Shown piece after piece: positions 10,252-21,650 of a stretch of DNA of 64,000 nucleotides (positions are counted from its first letter, which is position 1; each line of letters begins with the position of its first letter). The translations under genes and the position numbers were made by a program. Below the pieces are notes generated by a model. That model was not told the DNA's origin, did no database searches, and saw only the letters and a list, made by a program, of their open reading frames with translations. This DNA is from Macrotrachela quadricornifera (taxonomy: Eukaryota > Rotifera > Eurotatoria > Philodinida > Philodinidae): positions 564,495-628,494 of the forward strand of contig JAJEKB010001478.1 of assembly GCA_022393335.1 (NCBI GenBank), read 5' to 3'.

Positions 10252-11000
10252 CATACAATAAATAGTGAGAGTAACACTTTAATATCGTATAGTAAAGTTA
10301 AAGAAACTTCTTTTCTATATAATCTCACAAACAAAAGAATACGAAGGATTTTCTATGCTATTTGATCATACATCAACTAATATCATAATAGTAAACTTTC
10401 GATAAGATCTATTTCATGACGGTACGTGCTGGATGTATTAGTTCACAAAGAGTGTGGCACTTTTGTGTTCTCTTTATTTTCATATAATGCCTTGTATTAT
10501 AAAAACAAAATATCCAACGAGATACATCTTGAAAATCTGTATAATTTCTAAAGGATCGTTTATTCTATACTTGCACTTTTTGGTTTCAAAGCAGACAATG
10601 TTCTGAGCTACCAAATGTTGACGTTGAGAAAACGAGATTTTTTTTTAGTAAGAGAAAAGTTTGGTTTTTTTTTTCAATCTCATCTTTTTATAATTGGTCT
10701 GTGTAAATTGTAGTGCTTTTCCCAATGTATCTCGTTGGATATTTTGTTTTTATAATACAACGCATTATATGATAATAAAGAGAACGCAAAAGTGCCACAC
10801 TCTTTATGAACTAATACATCCAGCACATACCTTAACAAAACAGATCTTATCGATAGTTTACTACTATGATACCAATGGATGTATGATCAAATAGCATAGA
10901 AAAATCTTCGCATTCTTTTCTTTTGAAAACTGTATAGAAAGGATGTTTCTTTAACTTTATTATACGGTAATAAAGTATCACTCTCACTACTTTTTGTATG
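10252..11000. mobile_element. 750-bp imperfect palindrome (foldback/MITE family, copy A)
   Basis: The left arm (10252 to about 10552) and the right arm (about 10705-11000) are inverted copies with scattered differences. Both contain, in opposite orientation, TCTATGCTATTTGATCATAC, GATAAGATCT, GTGCTGGATGTATTAGTTCA, AGAGTGTGGCACTTTTG and AAAATATCCAACGAGATACA. The outer part (CATACAA..AGTGAGAGT..) is also shared. A loop of about 150 bp contains GAGCTACCAAATGTTGACG. No clear target duplication and no transposase. Related sequence is found at about 16.03, 46.07 and 49.83 kb, so this is a dispersed family. Confidence 0.75.
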
Positions 11001-11649
11001 CCATAAGTACCATATCTGGCCAAACTAGCTAAAAGATTGAACTCAATATCTGCCATATCGGCTGGCGTGGAGCGACAAATCATCCCTGCTGGCCTACTGG
11101 TCAATAAAAGATGGTCATCATTAAATTGAGATAGTTGAGGATATTATTTTGTTCGTTTTGTATAAAAAGCACTAATGAGCGATCCTTATCTATTCTCAAG
11201 GTAATGTTCATTTTTTAGGTATGCTAAACATCAATTTTTGCTCATTATATTGATTAATCTATATTTTTCATGCTCCTTATATTACTGTTTTTTATTATCA
11301 TTCGAATGAGCTGATCTTAATAAATTCATCAACACATCAGTGATGTGTTCTACAAAAATTTCTTCTGCATCATTGACTGATCTTTAAAATTAGCTATATA
11401 GAAAATCTTTTTTCCACATAATTTTCTTCGAGCTCGAATCGGGCCTTAATTATGATCGGTTGGGTCAGCGAGGTAAACAAGATGAGTTTATTCTAATAGT
11501 CTAATTTATTATTATTTCTAGTTTGCATTCTCATCCTCATTATAAGTAACAATAAGAATATATTGCAATATAAACAATATGTTTTTCATAGAATTTTAAA
11601 GTAAAAATTAGATATCATAAATGTTAATCATATTTTATATATATTAATA
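11001..11649. other. Intergenic, AT-rich
   Basis: Spacer between the palindromic element and the ART-TPR pseudogene. A minus-strand frame (10847-11104) runs across the palindrome edge and has no domain. Nothing else supported. Confidence 0.35.
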
Positions 11650-14600
11650 TGTTCAATTTCTTGAGAAAGTTGCTAAATTTCCAAGGTTATTTTCACTCAA
11701 TCTTGATGTTCAGGAAGTAAACATTGTTCATAAATAATTAATGCTCGTTCATAATAATCACGTGACAATTTTGATTGTTTACAATAAATATAACATCGAT
11801 CTATATTAGCTAAACATTTGCCGATATCTTGATGATTGGATGGTAAAGCTTTTTCAAGTATTAAAAAACTTTTTAATTCATATGTTAGAGCACATTCTTA
11901 TTCATGCCTAGTTCGTTATACTTTAGCTAACTTTTGAAAGAATATCAGCAATAGATAAATGTCCTAAAGGATAACTAATTTCAGTAATTTTTAAACATTT
12001 TTCATAATATTCAATTGAATGTTTATAAGATCGTTTACGTAACCAAATATATGCAATCCATTCAAGATCACAAATCATTTGAATATAATCAGTAGGATTG
12101 GATTCTCTAACCATAATTATTGCTTTATTATATTAATTAAGAGCTTCGTAAAATTGTCCTTCATCATATTTTTTTTTCTATGTAAAACCTTCCCAGTGCC
12201 ATTGAAAGTACTAGCTATATTAATATTACCAAATGTTCCACCATTTTTCTTTTGATTTATTAATGCTTGTTTATTAATTTCAATAATTTCATCGTTTACT
12301 CTTTTATTTTCTAATATATTACCAATATTATTAAGAATTGAAATTATTTCACTGTCGTCAGATAAATAATAATCTTGTTATTTTTTTAATGCTTGATGAT
12401 ATAAATTAAAAGCTTCATCAGTTTTTTCTTGTTCATTATAAACGCTAGCAATATAATTGAGAGTTATAGCAGTATGAGCTGAAAATGATGGATAATATGT
12501 TTCTAACATAGTAAGAGCTTGTCGATGAAAATAAAGAGCTTCATCAGAATTTTCTTTTTCACGTAATTGTGTATCACCAATATTATTTAAAAGAAAAACA
12601 ATAGCTAGGTGATTAGAAGAATAATATTTCATTGACATTGTTAATGCTCGATGATGAAATTCTAATGATTTATCATAATTTTGTTGATCATATCTAATAT
12701 TTCCCATATCGATTAAACTCAAATCTATATCCATATGGCCAGTTGGATAAAATTTTTTGTGGATTGTTAATGCTTTTTGAATAATATCAAAGCCTTCATC
12801 AAATTTATCTTGTCGATAGAAAATATTACCAATATTATTAAAAATACTAGCAATATGTACATGAGCTAATGGATAATATTCCTTATATATTGTTATAGCT
12901 CGTTGATAATAAACAAGAACTTCATCATATTTTCTTTGATGAGTCAAATCATAAGTAATATTAGTTAGACTCATAGCAATGTCAATATGAAAATAATTCT
13001 AATATTTTTCTCGAATTCTTAATGCTTGTTACAAAAATAAAAGTGTTTCATTATCTTTTAATCTTCGTTGAAGAATTAAACCAATATATTCTAGATTAGT
13101 GGCAATATGTGCATGAACAGAAGAGTAATACTTTTTTTGAATTGTTAAGGCTTTTTCATATTTTCCTTGAAGATATAATATTCTTCCAATATCTAAAGTA
13201 TTACAGCAGAATCTTTAATACGACTTGGTTCATTTTTCATCATTCTATTATAAGCACTATCATAATAAATTCTTGCTTGATTCCATTCACCTTTCCAATG
13301 ATGTATTTGACCAATAGAATGTTCAATCCATGGTAAATCATCATCAGATGAATCATTTAATAAATATTCAAAATATAATTGTGATTGATTCCATTGACAT
13401 ATATCACAAATTAATTTTCCAAATATAATTCGAATATTTAAATTTTCTATTTGATTATGTGTATCATAAATAAATTTTTGTATAATAGTTTGTCCATTAT
13501 TAACTACATTTAATTTAATTATCCAAATATTTTCATCTTGTTGAATATTATCTTGAAATATTGTTTCATTGAATTGAGTTATATCAATAACATTAATATT
13601 ATCATTAAATTCTTTTAAATTCCATTTTATTTCAAATAATACAGAAATAAGATTATTTTCTTCTGTAGATGTTTTTAATAAATCTAATGCCTTTGATCGT
13701 TGAGAATTCGCTGTTAAAAATCCTTTCATTGAAATAAGTTTATCTTTATTTTGTTGTAATTGATTAAATTCATCTATAGAAAATTTCATTTCTTTATAAA
13801 CAATTAAATTTGTTATTTTATTAGATTGAATCATTTGTTGATATTCATATTTAATATTTAGTATAAGATCTTTAAGAAAATATCTTAATGAATAAAGTTG
13901 ATTGATATCTTTAGTTTGCAATGCATTATCAATTATTTTTCTAAATAAAGAATTATTTAAATACCAATAAATAGCGTTATTTGGTTGATATTCATGTTTA
14001 AATAGATCATTTAATTGAAAATTTTTCAATTATATCTTGATAATATTGATGATGTAAATCTATTTTTTGTCTTTTAGTTTGCTGATTATATGATAAATCT
14101 AAGAGAATAATATGAAATAGTTGATACCAAAGAAAATCATTTGATTGTTTTGATAAATCTTTGTTTTCATATTTAATTTGATCAAAAAAATCACCATAGA
14201 CGAGTTTATTTTTCAATAAAATTAATTCGTTCTTTAAGTGATATATATAATGAATCAATTTTATTATAAATGCCAATTTTTTTTTTAAATTTATAAGAAG
14301 TGAATATTTATATTGATCTTTTTTTAAATAAAATGTAAAAATAAAATCGATTTGATGAAGATTAATCATGTGGGATATGATTTGAGAAGTAAATGGATTC
14401 GTTATAATAAAAAAATATTCTTTTGTTCTTTTAATTTAATACAATTCATACATGATTCAAGTTCAGTGTGAATTATTAAAGACTAGTAGAAACTCGCGCA
14501 TAATACACGGTTCTTTTTTCTTCTTTAACGTATGACATCAAGGCTTTGATCTTTCATTAGAAAAAAGCATGAAAGGATTGGATCTTATGTATATAGAGAA

Positions 14601-14986
14601 CCCTACAGCGTCATGCTCCTATATCTCACTTGTTCCTCGTGTAACCTTATACCTTATTGCCTTCCTCTTTTCAGAACCTACAGATAGCCCGATCCTATAG
14701 TCCTTTAGTGTCCATGGGTACTTCCATAAGTAGCGCTTGCGAGCCTTCCCTGTAGCAGCCACCTTTGACCTGGTAACAGACACACAGACAATCGCGTTTT
14801 ATTATATAGGTATGGATTTATTGATTTGATGTAATTGTATTTTAAATTCTTTTATAATATTATTATATTCATTTGTTGAATCAAAATAAATAAGAATGTA
14901 TTTTGTTCATTTTCATTTTTATTAATTATTTCAAAATGTTGTTCATGATCAATAGATTTACCTTCATGTAATGGTAATATTTCCAT
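11650..14986 (-). pseudogene. Broken ART-TPR paralogue, tandem to the intact gene
   Basis: Begins with an ATG at 14986 and ends near 11650 with sequence matching the C-terminal region of the intact gene. Frames survive only in pieces: 14007-14369 (N-terminal block), 13193-14029 (ART domain and start of the TPR region), 12378-12974 (several TPRs) and 11923-12114. Frameshifts and stops separate them, one of them within the first 30 codons. The ART part carries an in-frame loss of 13 codons (after QFNETIFQD, before NIQQ) that removes the loop holding the catalytic acidic residue in active ARTs. The TPR array is much shorter than in the neighbour. A roughly 330-bp foreign segment (14481-14812) interrupts the N-terminal part. 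Same orientation and order as 5013-9677, so a tandem duplicate that has decayed. Confidence 0.85.
14481..14812. mobile_element. Insertion of unclassified repeat in the ART-TPR pseudogene
   Basis: Alignment by eye with the intact gene shows continuous similarity on both sides and none within about 14481-14812. The insert is visibly richer in G+C than its surroundings and ends with GACAATCGCG then TTTTATTATATAG. No terminal inverted repeats or clear target duplication. It may be a retroelement tail or SINE-like piece; classification is open. Confidence 0.55.
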
Positions 14987-15736
14987 AATGACTAATATAT
15001 ACTTGAATATATTATACTGCATGTAGTTGAAACATGCCGCATAATAAGGAACTATCCATATATACTCGTTCTCTTTCTTTCCTTACATGCGTGTTATTCG
15101 CTTCGCTATCTCTTTCTTTTCTGTCAGGTATTTTTCATATCGTTTCTCTTAGTATCCTCCTTTCTTTTCTTATACGTGATAATATAAGAATTTTTCCAAA
15201 TGTGTTTATGAAAGTTGGATTATTCCAATTTAGATTTCACCCGATATATATATGTAGCTAAATTTCTATGTGAAGAGTGTTTTTCAGCTTAGTGTCTTTT
15301 CATTCTTTAACTGTTTTTGTTCGCATTACATTAAAAAATAAACTGTTACACAGTCAACCAAGAAAGGATACAGAGTATCTAAACGTTATTATAGTAAGTA
15401 TTTATAAACTATTGTAAATAAAATCACTTTTTAGTTTAAATAATATTTTTTTTTCTCAACAAACATGTTTATTGATGTGGATAAAAAAATACGTTATGCA
15501 CTTCGCAACTGAAGTATAATACGTAAGAAATAGGCGTTATAGTTTTTATTACTTATATTCCGTTCTTTTTGCCATTATGTTTCTGAACGTATCGATTTTT
15601 TTTCACTAGAAATATTTGTTTTTGCCTTCTCCTTACGCTTCATCATACAGTACAACTACAAAAAAATTGACTCATATTAGAATTAAAAAAAAAGATAAGG
15701 AAATCAGTTTTTTCGAAATACAAAATACGTTTGTAT
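14987..15736. other. Intergenic
   Basis: No supported gene. Open frames at 15034-15261 and 15616-15828 are short, lack domains, and the latter runs into the MITE. Pyrimidine-rich stretch near 15065-15160. Confidence 0.35.
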
Positions 15737-15950
15737 CAGAGATGTCTATCGCGTCTGAAAAACTGACGCTGTCGCGATGGTTTTCAAAACATTGTTTCGA
15801 ATTTTGCTATTCCAATTGTATTAGATAAGAGATATTGTTAGTAATCTATCGAATTCATACAGTTTTTTAATGTACTAAAACAAAAGTCTGACGACGCCGT
15901 GATGATTTTTTAAAAAACTTGTCACAACAGCCTCGCGATGGACATCTCTG
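15737..15950. mobile_element. Short hAT-type MITE with CAGAGATGTC ends
   Basis: Left end cagagatgtctatcgcg and right end cgcgatggacatctctg are inverted repeats with one mismatch in 17 bp. The first ten bases (CAGAGATGTC) are identical to those of the 1.9-kb element at 2656. Internally, the GCGATGG and GACG motifs recur in both halves. Length is 214 bp. The flanking octamers GTTTGTAT and ATTCACAT do not match, so a target duplication is not visible. Confidence 0.65.
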
Positions 15951-16029
15951 ATTCACATGTAAATTTGAGCTACTTATGATTAGTCAAAAGTAGTGGCAAA
16001 AGTATTTTATTTTCTTATGAAAAGATAAT
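15951..16029. other. Spacer
   Basis: Short unannotated spacer between the MITE and the palindrome-family fragment. Confidence 0.3.
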
Positions 16030-16395
16030 GTTTTTCGCTCTATTTTTCTATGCTATTTGATGACTATTCAACCCATTGAATAATAATCAAATAAAAGATA
16101 AAAACGATTTTTGTTGAAAATCATCTGGAAGTATTGAGATCATGATAGAAATGAGGTACTTTTGCGTTGTATTTTATCATCACGTAATACGTTATATTAA
16201 GAAAATAAAATATTTCACCAGATGTAGCATGAAAAGCACTACAATTAATAAGAGGCCGTTCATTTTTTTGTTTTCAAAACAGGCAAAACTGAGCTACCAA
16301 ATTTCGACGTTGCGAAAATGATATTGCTATTTGGTAATAGACAAAGTTGGCTTTTATTAACTCATCTTTTTATAGTTGTTCGTTTCTTTTTTTTT
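16030..16395. repeat. Palindrome-family fragment (copy B, one arm and centre)
   Basis: Shares with copy A the strings TTTTTCTATGCTATTTGATG, GGTACTTTTGCGTTGTATTT, AAAAGCACTACAATTAAT, GAGCTACCAAATTTCGACGT and CTCATCTTTTTATAGTTG, in the same order as left arm plus centre. No right arm follows. This is a truncated or half copy. Confidence 0.6.
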
Positions 16396-18869
16396 ATATG
16401 ACGTTTATTGTCTCAAATGGTTAACAAATGATAAAACGATGACTTTTGATCTGCAGTTTTGGTTTAATATGAAAGACGAAAAAAGATAAGAAGATATGAA
16501 GAAAAGAGAGGAAAGAAAAGTGATAGTACAACCTCCATATGACAAATATCTATTGCCGTTTTGAATCAAAGTATATGTTACATAATTTCTATTCTGTATA
16601 AAGAATGAAAGAAAGAATCATCAGATTAAGTTTAAGATAAGGATGAAGACACGTGATAGATACACATAATGATATGTTCTTCATAGATAGAGATGAGTAT
16701 TTTATTTTCGTTTCTTCTGTTAAGCTGGTGTTATATTTTGAGAATTTTTCCCTTTTCTTTTTAAAATGTTATCATACTCTTAAGGATTATAAGTAACAGA
16801 TGATGGAAAGTATTTTAGAATAAAATATTCTATTAAGGCTGACGATTGTTTATTATGATTATGAAAAAATGCAATAATATCTAATTTTATATATTAAGCT
16901 TTTGTCGATAGTCTATTAGCGAATTTACTATTTATATGAAATTCCATCGATTTATAGATCTCTTTAAATGACGAATTTGTTATCAAGAAGGCTATTGAAG
17001 TTTATTAAAAAACTAATACTTCCAACGATTCATCTAATTCCATGAATTGAGAATTTATTACTGTGTGAAAAAGGAAAAGAGGACAAACACGAAAAACAAA
17101 AAGTTCTATTTATATAATAACTGTAAAATTAAATTGTTTACGTAGATATTTATATCTCTTTCCTCAGCAAAATTTGTTTATTTACCTATCAATTCTCAAT
17201 ACTTTACTTGGAAAATCAAGCTTATTGACTTAGATTTTAAATAAAAAACTTAACAAAAATCGATTTTGTTACTTACTTTTCAGTTAGAATCACTTGGTAT
17301 TTAAATGTGAACCTCTCAAAAATCATTTACATACTACTGAAATTAGTATTATCAAATTGTATAAAAATGACTGCTTATAAAAGTATATATAAGTAAGAAT
17401 GTTTCGCAGTTATTCCATTGTATATATCAATACTACTGTAGTTATTTATCCATTTCTTCTTTCTTCTTTTTTATTTTTCTGCTCGATCTCTATCTTTTGA
17501 CCAATCATTTTTGCTATGCTCGTTGAATATGTGTATGTCGCTTTGTTAGGTTAAAATACAAAATTTTTAATTTTTTGCGTATGAATGAAAGAAAATTGAA
17601 GAACCGCATTTGTTAATAAAATCGACTATTATAAATGGCTTTAGCCATTTATTTTTTCACACTGTTTCAGATGTAAATAAAAACTACATTATTTATTACA
17701 AGTAATTAGTAATGATTTGAAAATATAATAAAATAATACATAGATAGATGTAAGTGAATGAAGATATCTGCCATTTGCTTCATCTATCATGTGTTAATTT
17801 TTTTCTTTCCATTGTCCATGTTCGTTTCTTTCGCTCTCTCTTTGTCTTGTCTTACATATAGTTATATATATATATACGAATTTTTCGTTTGCTATCTATC
17901 ATGTTATCTTTTCACATGTATTATACGTCATAAGATTTATTCCATGATTCGATGGGCATTTCCCACAGATATGTGATTCCCTATCTTATGTATAGTCTGT
18001 GATTTTTCATTACTAAACGGAGAGATTGAGTCAGAGAAGTGAACATCATCAATAAGCCTGTAACAATAGAATAGTAGAAATACTTCTAATCATCGATTAT
18101 ATGTCTGTTTTTATACTATGCCTTTAAAAACAACTTTATATTTCTTTTTCCTAACATAGTTTCAATTGAATCATGATGTATTATTCTTGTAAATAATATG
18201 ATTTGCGGATTGTATAAACCAGAATCGATTAAAATAATACTTTATAAAAGGCAGAAATTTAATTGAGCCATTTGAAGAGTTCTTATTTATGTAAACTGAA
18301 AAATTAGCCATCTCTTTCTTTGATAGTTTTAAACGATTTTTATTATTAAATCCTTTCGATTATATAGGTGCGTATGAGTATTATAACTTTTCTATTTTAA
18401 TAGAATGTATATTTATTTTGTAGCCAGAATCACTAAATAACAAGACATCATTGTTATTATTCAATGATTTTTCTATGGTTTAAAAAATGTTTTATTGCAA
18501 AAAATGGTTGTTTCTTTTTATTATTTTATTGATAATTAATTTTATCGCTAATTATAGTGTAATGTCAACCAACTGTGGAAATTTTCCCTATAATACTACG
18601 TTTTGTCAGTCACTGTTCATGTTCTTCCATTCTGCGAAATATTCCATTATCACTGTACATATATACATATATATATGCACTCGCTTTTGTCGTTAGCTTG
18701 TTCTTGTGCAATTCTTTTGTTTTCTCTTGTATTAGTTATCATTTTTGATTTACTGTATTTTCTTTTCACATGTTCAAGAAACTCAATTCTTAATCCGATC
18801 TCAAGACGTGACAGTGATTATTTAGTAATAATAATAAAAAGTAAAGAGATATAATTTTTCTGTTCTAGA
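16396..18869. other. Gene-poor intergenic stretch
   Basis: About 2.5 kb, AT-rich, without a supported gene. Short frames (17758-17976, 18487-18696, 18603-18854) are composed of Phe/Ser/Leu-rich translations from pyrimidine tracts. A near-perfect small palindrome AAATGGCTTTAGCCATTT occurs around 17633-17650. TTCTGTTCTAG immediately before 18869 looks like a splice acceptor just ahead of the next ATG. Confidence 0.4.
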
Positions 18870-20426
18870 ATGGTCTGGATATGTTCTGAATGTAAAAATG
18901 GTCGACATAGATCTTGTAAAAATGAGTGGCAATGTGACTGTAAATGCAATGTAAATGGTGCTGCTGATGTTACACAAAAAACTCTTGCAATTGGTGGAGG
19001 AGTAGCATTGGCAGCTGGTGGTATAGCTTTAACTATAGCTACAGGTGGTTTAGCAGCAGTTCTTATTGGTGGAGCAATGGCCGGTGCTGGTATTAGTTCT
19101 ACTTTCAATGGTGCTGAAAAGGCAATCAGAGGTAAAAGAATAGATGGTAAAGGATATGCTGCTGATGTTGCCTTTGGCGCTGTAACAGGAGTAGCTACTG
19201 GTGGTATGGGTGCTGCAGGTGAAGCGGTAGCTGTTAATGCTGCTAAACAAGTTGCTGCAGAAGGTGTAAAAGTTGGAGCAGCAAAATTAGGTGTGCGAGC
19301 TGCTACTGGTGTTGTGACTGGAGTTGCAGCAAAAGCCATAGATGAAGTAAAACAATGTTCAACAACTGATAAAAAATGGAAAGATTATGGGAAAAGTTTT
19401 GATGAAAATGGTAAACAAAAAGGAACAGCAACTGCATGGATTACTAGTGCTGCTGTTGGTGGATTAGGTGGAGCAAGTACTCATGTTAGTTCTAATGTAA
19501 CGAAATCCGTTGCATCTGGTGTTGGTAAAAGTGTGACACGTGTTGTTGTAAGTGGAACAACTGCAGCAGTTAGTGATGCAGCCATTCAAGGAGCGAATAT
19601 AGCTGTTGGAAATCAAGAAAAATATGATTTTAAACGTACTATAACAAGTACTACAACCAGTGCAGTAATGACAGCAGCTCAAGAAGGAATAAAGAATGGT
19701 GTTTATCAAGCACATGGAGGTAAAGATAACATGCTTCTTGAAAGATCAAATAAACAAGCAATTAGAGAGAATGTACCAGAAAAAGATAGACAAGCAGTTA
19801 TGAGTACATATGAAAATTTAAAGAACATCCCTCAATCAACATTAAATGATGAATCAAAAAAAGCTATTGATTATACGAATTCACAAGCACGTCTAGCTAA
19901 TCATCAATCAACAATTCAAAATTACGACTCTCAAATTACAGCTGAAAATAATTTAAAACAAGCAGCTATTACGACAGGAAATAAAGCAGAAATTCAACAG
20001 CATCAACAAAATGCACGAAATTTAATAAATCAAAAAAATCAAGAAATAAAAAATTTTAATCAACAATCTATAACAATTAAAAAAAGTGATATTCACATGA
20101 TGAATAATGATAACGCACATTGTCTCATTGGGGACAATCTTCAACAAGTTGCTACTGATATTAAATCACCTGGTGCAAATTCACGAGGAGCAGTTCGAGC
20201 AACATTTGATTATGATACTAATAATGGAGGTCGTTCACAGTTCAAATATGCTGGCTATACAGATAGACATGATTATCCAAGCTTGCCTCGTTACGGTCAA
20301 AGTGATTATTACAAATTTCATCAGAACAATACTAATGATCTAAATGTAGCAAATGGAGAAATAAATAATCTTTCTTGCAATAAAGCATTAGAAAGCGAAA
20401 GAAAAAAGAAGAAAAAACAAAATTAA
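18870..20426 (+). CDS. Cys-rich N-terminus, Gly/Ala-rich protein of unknown function, single exon
   Basis: 518 aa, no intron. The N-terminus has six cysteines in 26 residues (C5, C8, C16, C22, C24, C26; spacing CxxC-x7-C-x5-CxCxC), a likely metal-binding or disulphide knot. Residues about 38-78 are a Gly/Ala-rich hydrophobic stretch like a glycine zipper, followed by further Gly/Ala/Val-rich segments to about 290. Residues 290-410 are Gln/Asn-rich and helical. The C-terminal part (about 420-490) is polar and aromatic (DYDTNNGG, KYAGYTDRHDYPSLPRYG), then a Lys-rich tail. I do not recognise a family. The Gly/Ala hydrophobic region resembles in composition the membrane-passing segments before toxin domains in bacterial polymorphic toxins, but no toxin domain is identified. 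Codon usage is AT-ending like the neighbours. The ATG follows an AG acceptor-like site, compatible with a 5'UTR intron or spliced-leader addition. Confidence 0.65.
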   Translation: MVWICSECKNGRHRSCKNEWQCDCKCNVNGAADVTQKTLAIGGGVALAAGGIALTIATGGLAAVLIGGAMAGAGISSTFNGAEKAIRGKRIDGKGYAADVAFGAVTGVATGGMGAAGEAVAVNAAKQVAAEGVKVGAAKLGVRAATGVVTGVAAKAIDEVKQCSTTDKKWKDYGKSFDENGKQKGTATAWITSAAVGGLGGASTHVSSNVTKSVASGVGKSVTRVVVSGTTAAVSDAAIQGANIAVGNQEKYDFKRTITSTTTSAVMTAAQEGIKNGVYQAHGGKDNMLLERSNKQAIRENVPEKDRQAVMSTYENLKNIPQSTLNDESKKAIDYTNSQARLANHQSTIQNYDSQITAENNLKQAAITTGNKAEIQQHQQNARNLINQKNQEIKNFNQQSITIKKSDIHMMNNDNAHCLIGDNLQQVATDIKSPGANSRGAVRATFDYDTNNGGRSQFKYAGYTDRHDYPSLPRYGQSDYYKFHQNNTNDLNVANGEINNLSCNKALESERKKKKKQN

Positions 20427-20483
20427 AACAAAAATCAAAAAACACCGAACTATTTTTTTTTTGTAATTCTTTTTATTTACATC

Positions 20484-20489
20484 AATAAA
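20484..20489 (+). terminator. Polyadenylation signal of the 518-aa gene
   Basis: AATAAA 58 nt after the stop codon; correct strand and spacing for a short 3' UTR. Confidence 0.5.
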
Positions 20490-21650
20490 ACATCTCTTAT
20501 TCAGTATTACAAAAATGAATATTCCTTAAAAGAATCAATTGTTTGCCATATATACACAAGTTCGATTACAGAACTTATAGGCGAATGTAATAAATAAATT
20601 AGAAAAAAATATTATCTATATTCGAAAATCTATAAATTTGTTTCCAATGAAGTGCAGAATTGAGACTATGTATAGCTCAATTAGAGAAATCTCTCTTGTT
20701 GCACAATATGCCTTTAGTCACGTCGGAATTTTCAGTAACAAAGCTTTGGTTTAATAAAGAATCTGTATACGATATTGTGTAGTATAAAAGTTTTATATGA
20801 CTTAAGACAATTGTGAACGGTGGACAGCGGTTCAAGATTTTGTCACTAGGAATTATCACTTGATATATACTTCTCTTCCTATTACATAGAGAAGTTCCTC
20901 TCCTCTCTTCCAGACGTAGGTAAAACTGGCGGCGGATTTGAGTAATCCTACTGGTGCTTCACCTAGCAACATGTCTCAATTATTCCGTTTGTGTTTCAGG
21001 CAGAACTCGATAAGCTCTATCCAGTAATCTGATCAGATTCCTCATAGATCAAAGCATCTTTCGTAGAATATGATATGGATAGATCATTTCGTACAAGACA
21101 TGAAGTTGGAATGTATCTATGGACTATTTATTGCGAGATTTTCTTTTGAAAAATTTAGTTTTTTCGTATTCTATATTTGTCGCAGGAGATGTATAATTCG
21201 AATTCGAATATAAATGGACCTTCAACTGCTATTAATTATTTAGAAAATAAATTAAAACAAATTTTTTTCATCGTAAGTTTAAAAAGAAAACGATAAATTT
21301 TTCTTGAATTATAAATTTGCGAATAAGATAAAGTATTCGTTTAAGTATGAAATCTTTGGTTTTAATAAGATAAATGTATTTATTCCATAACTTAATCCAA
21401 TTTTCAATAGAAAAGATTTTGAATTAAAAGAGTAAAAAACATCAATATATGCGATTTTGTTGTAAGTTAAGTGCATAATGAAAATCTAGCAGATGTTCAC
21501 ATTTTGTACCTTGAAAAAATCCATTTAGAAATTTCCTTATTTGCTGACATTTCTAGTTTTATTTCTTTTTCCTGAAACAACAAATGTTAATCAGAAAAAT
21601 GAATGCATTTTCTCAACATTATCATAAATATTATTCGTTCAGATAGCATC
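20490..21650. other. Intergenic
   Basis: No supported gene. A segment at about 20880-21060 is noticeably richer in G+C than its surroundings and may be a repeat remnant. The frame at 20677-20859 (minus) has no domain. Confidence 0.35.

Noticed and set aside
18818..19339. 173-aa Ala/Pro-rich open frame antisense to the Gly/Ala-rich gene
   Set aside because: It mirrors GCN/GGN codons of the sense gene; composition is only Ala/Pro/Thr/Val and no start or domain supports it.
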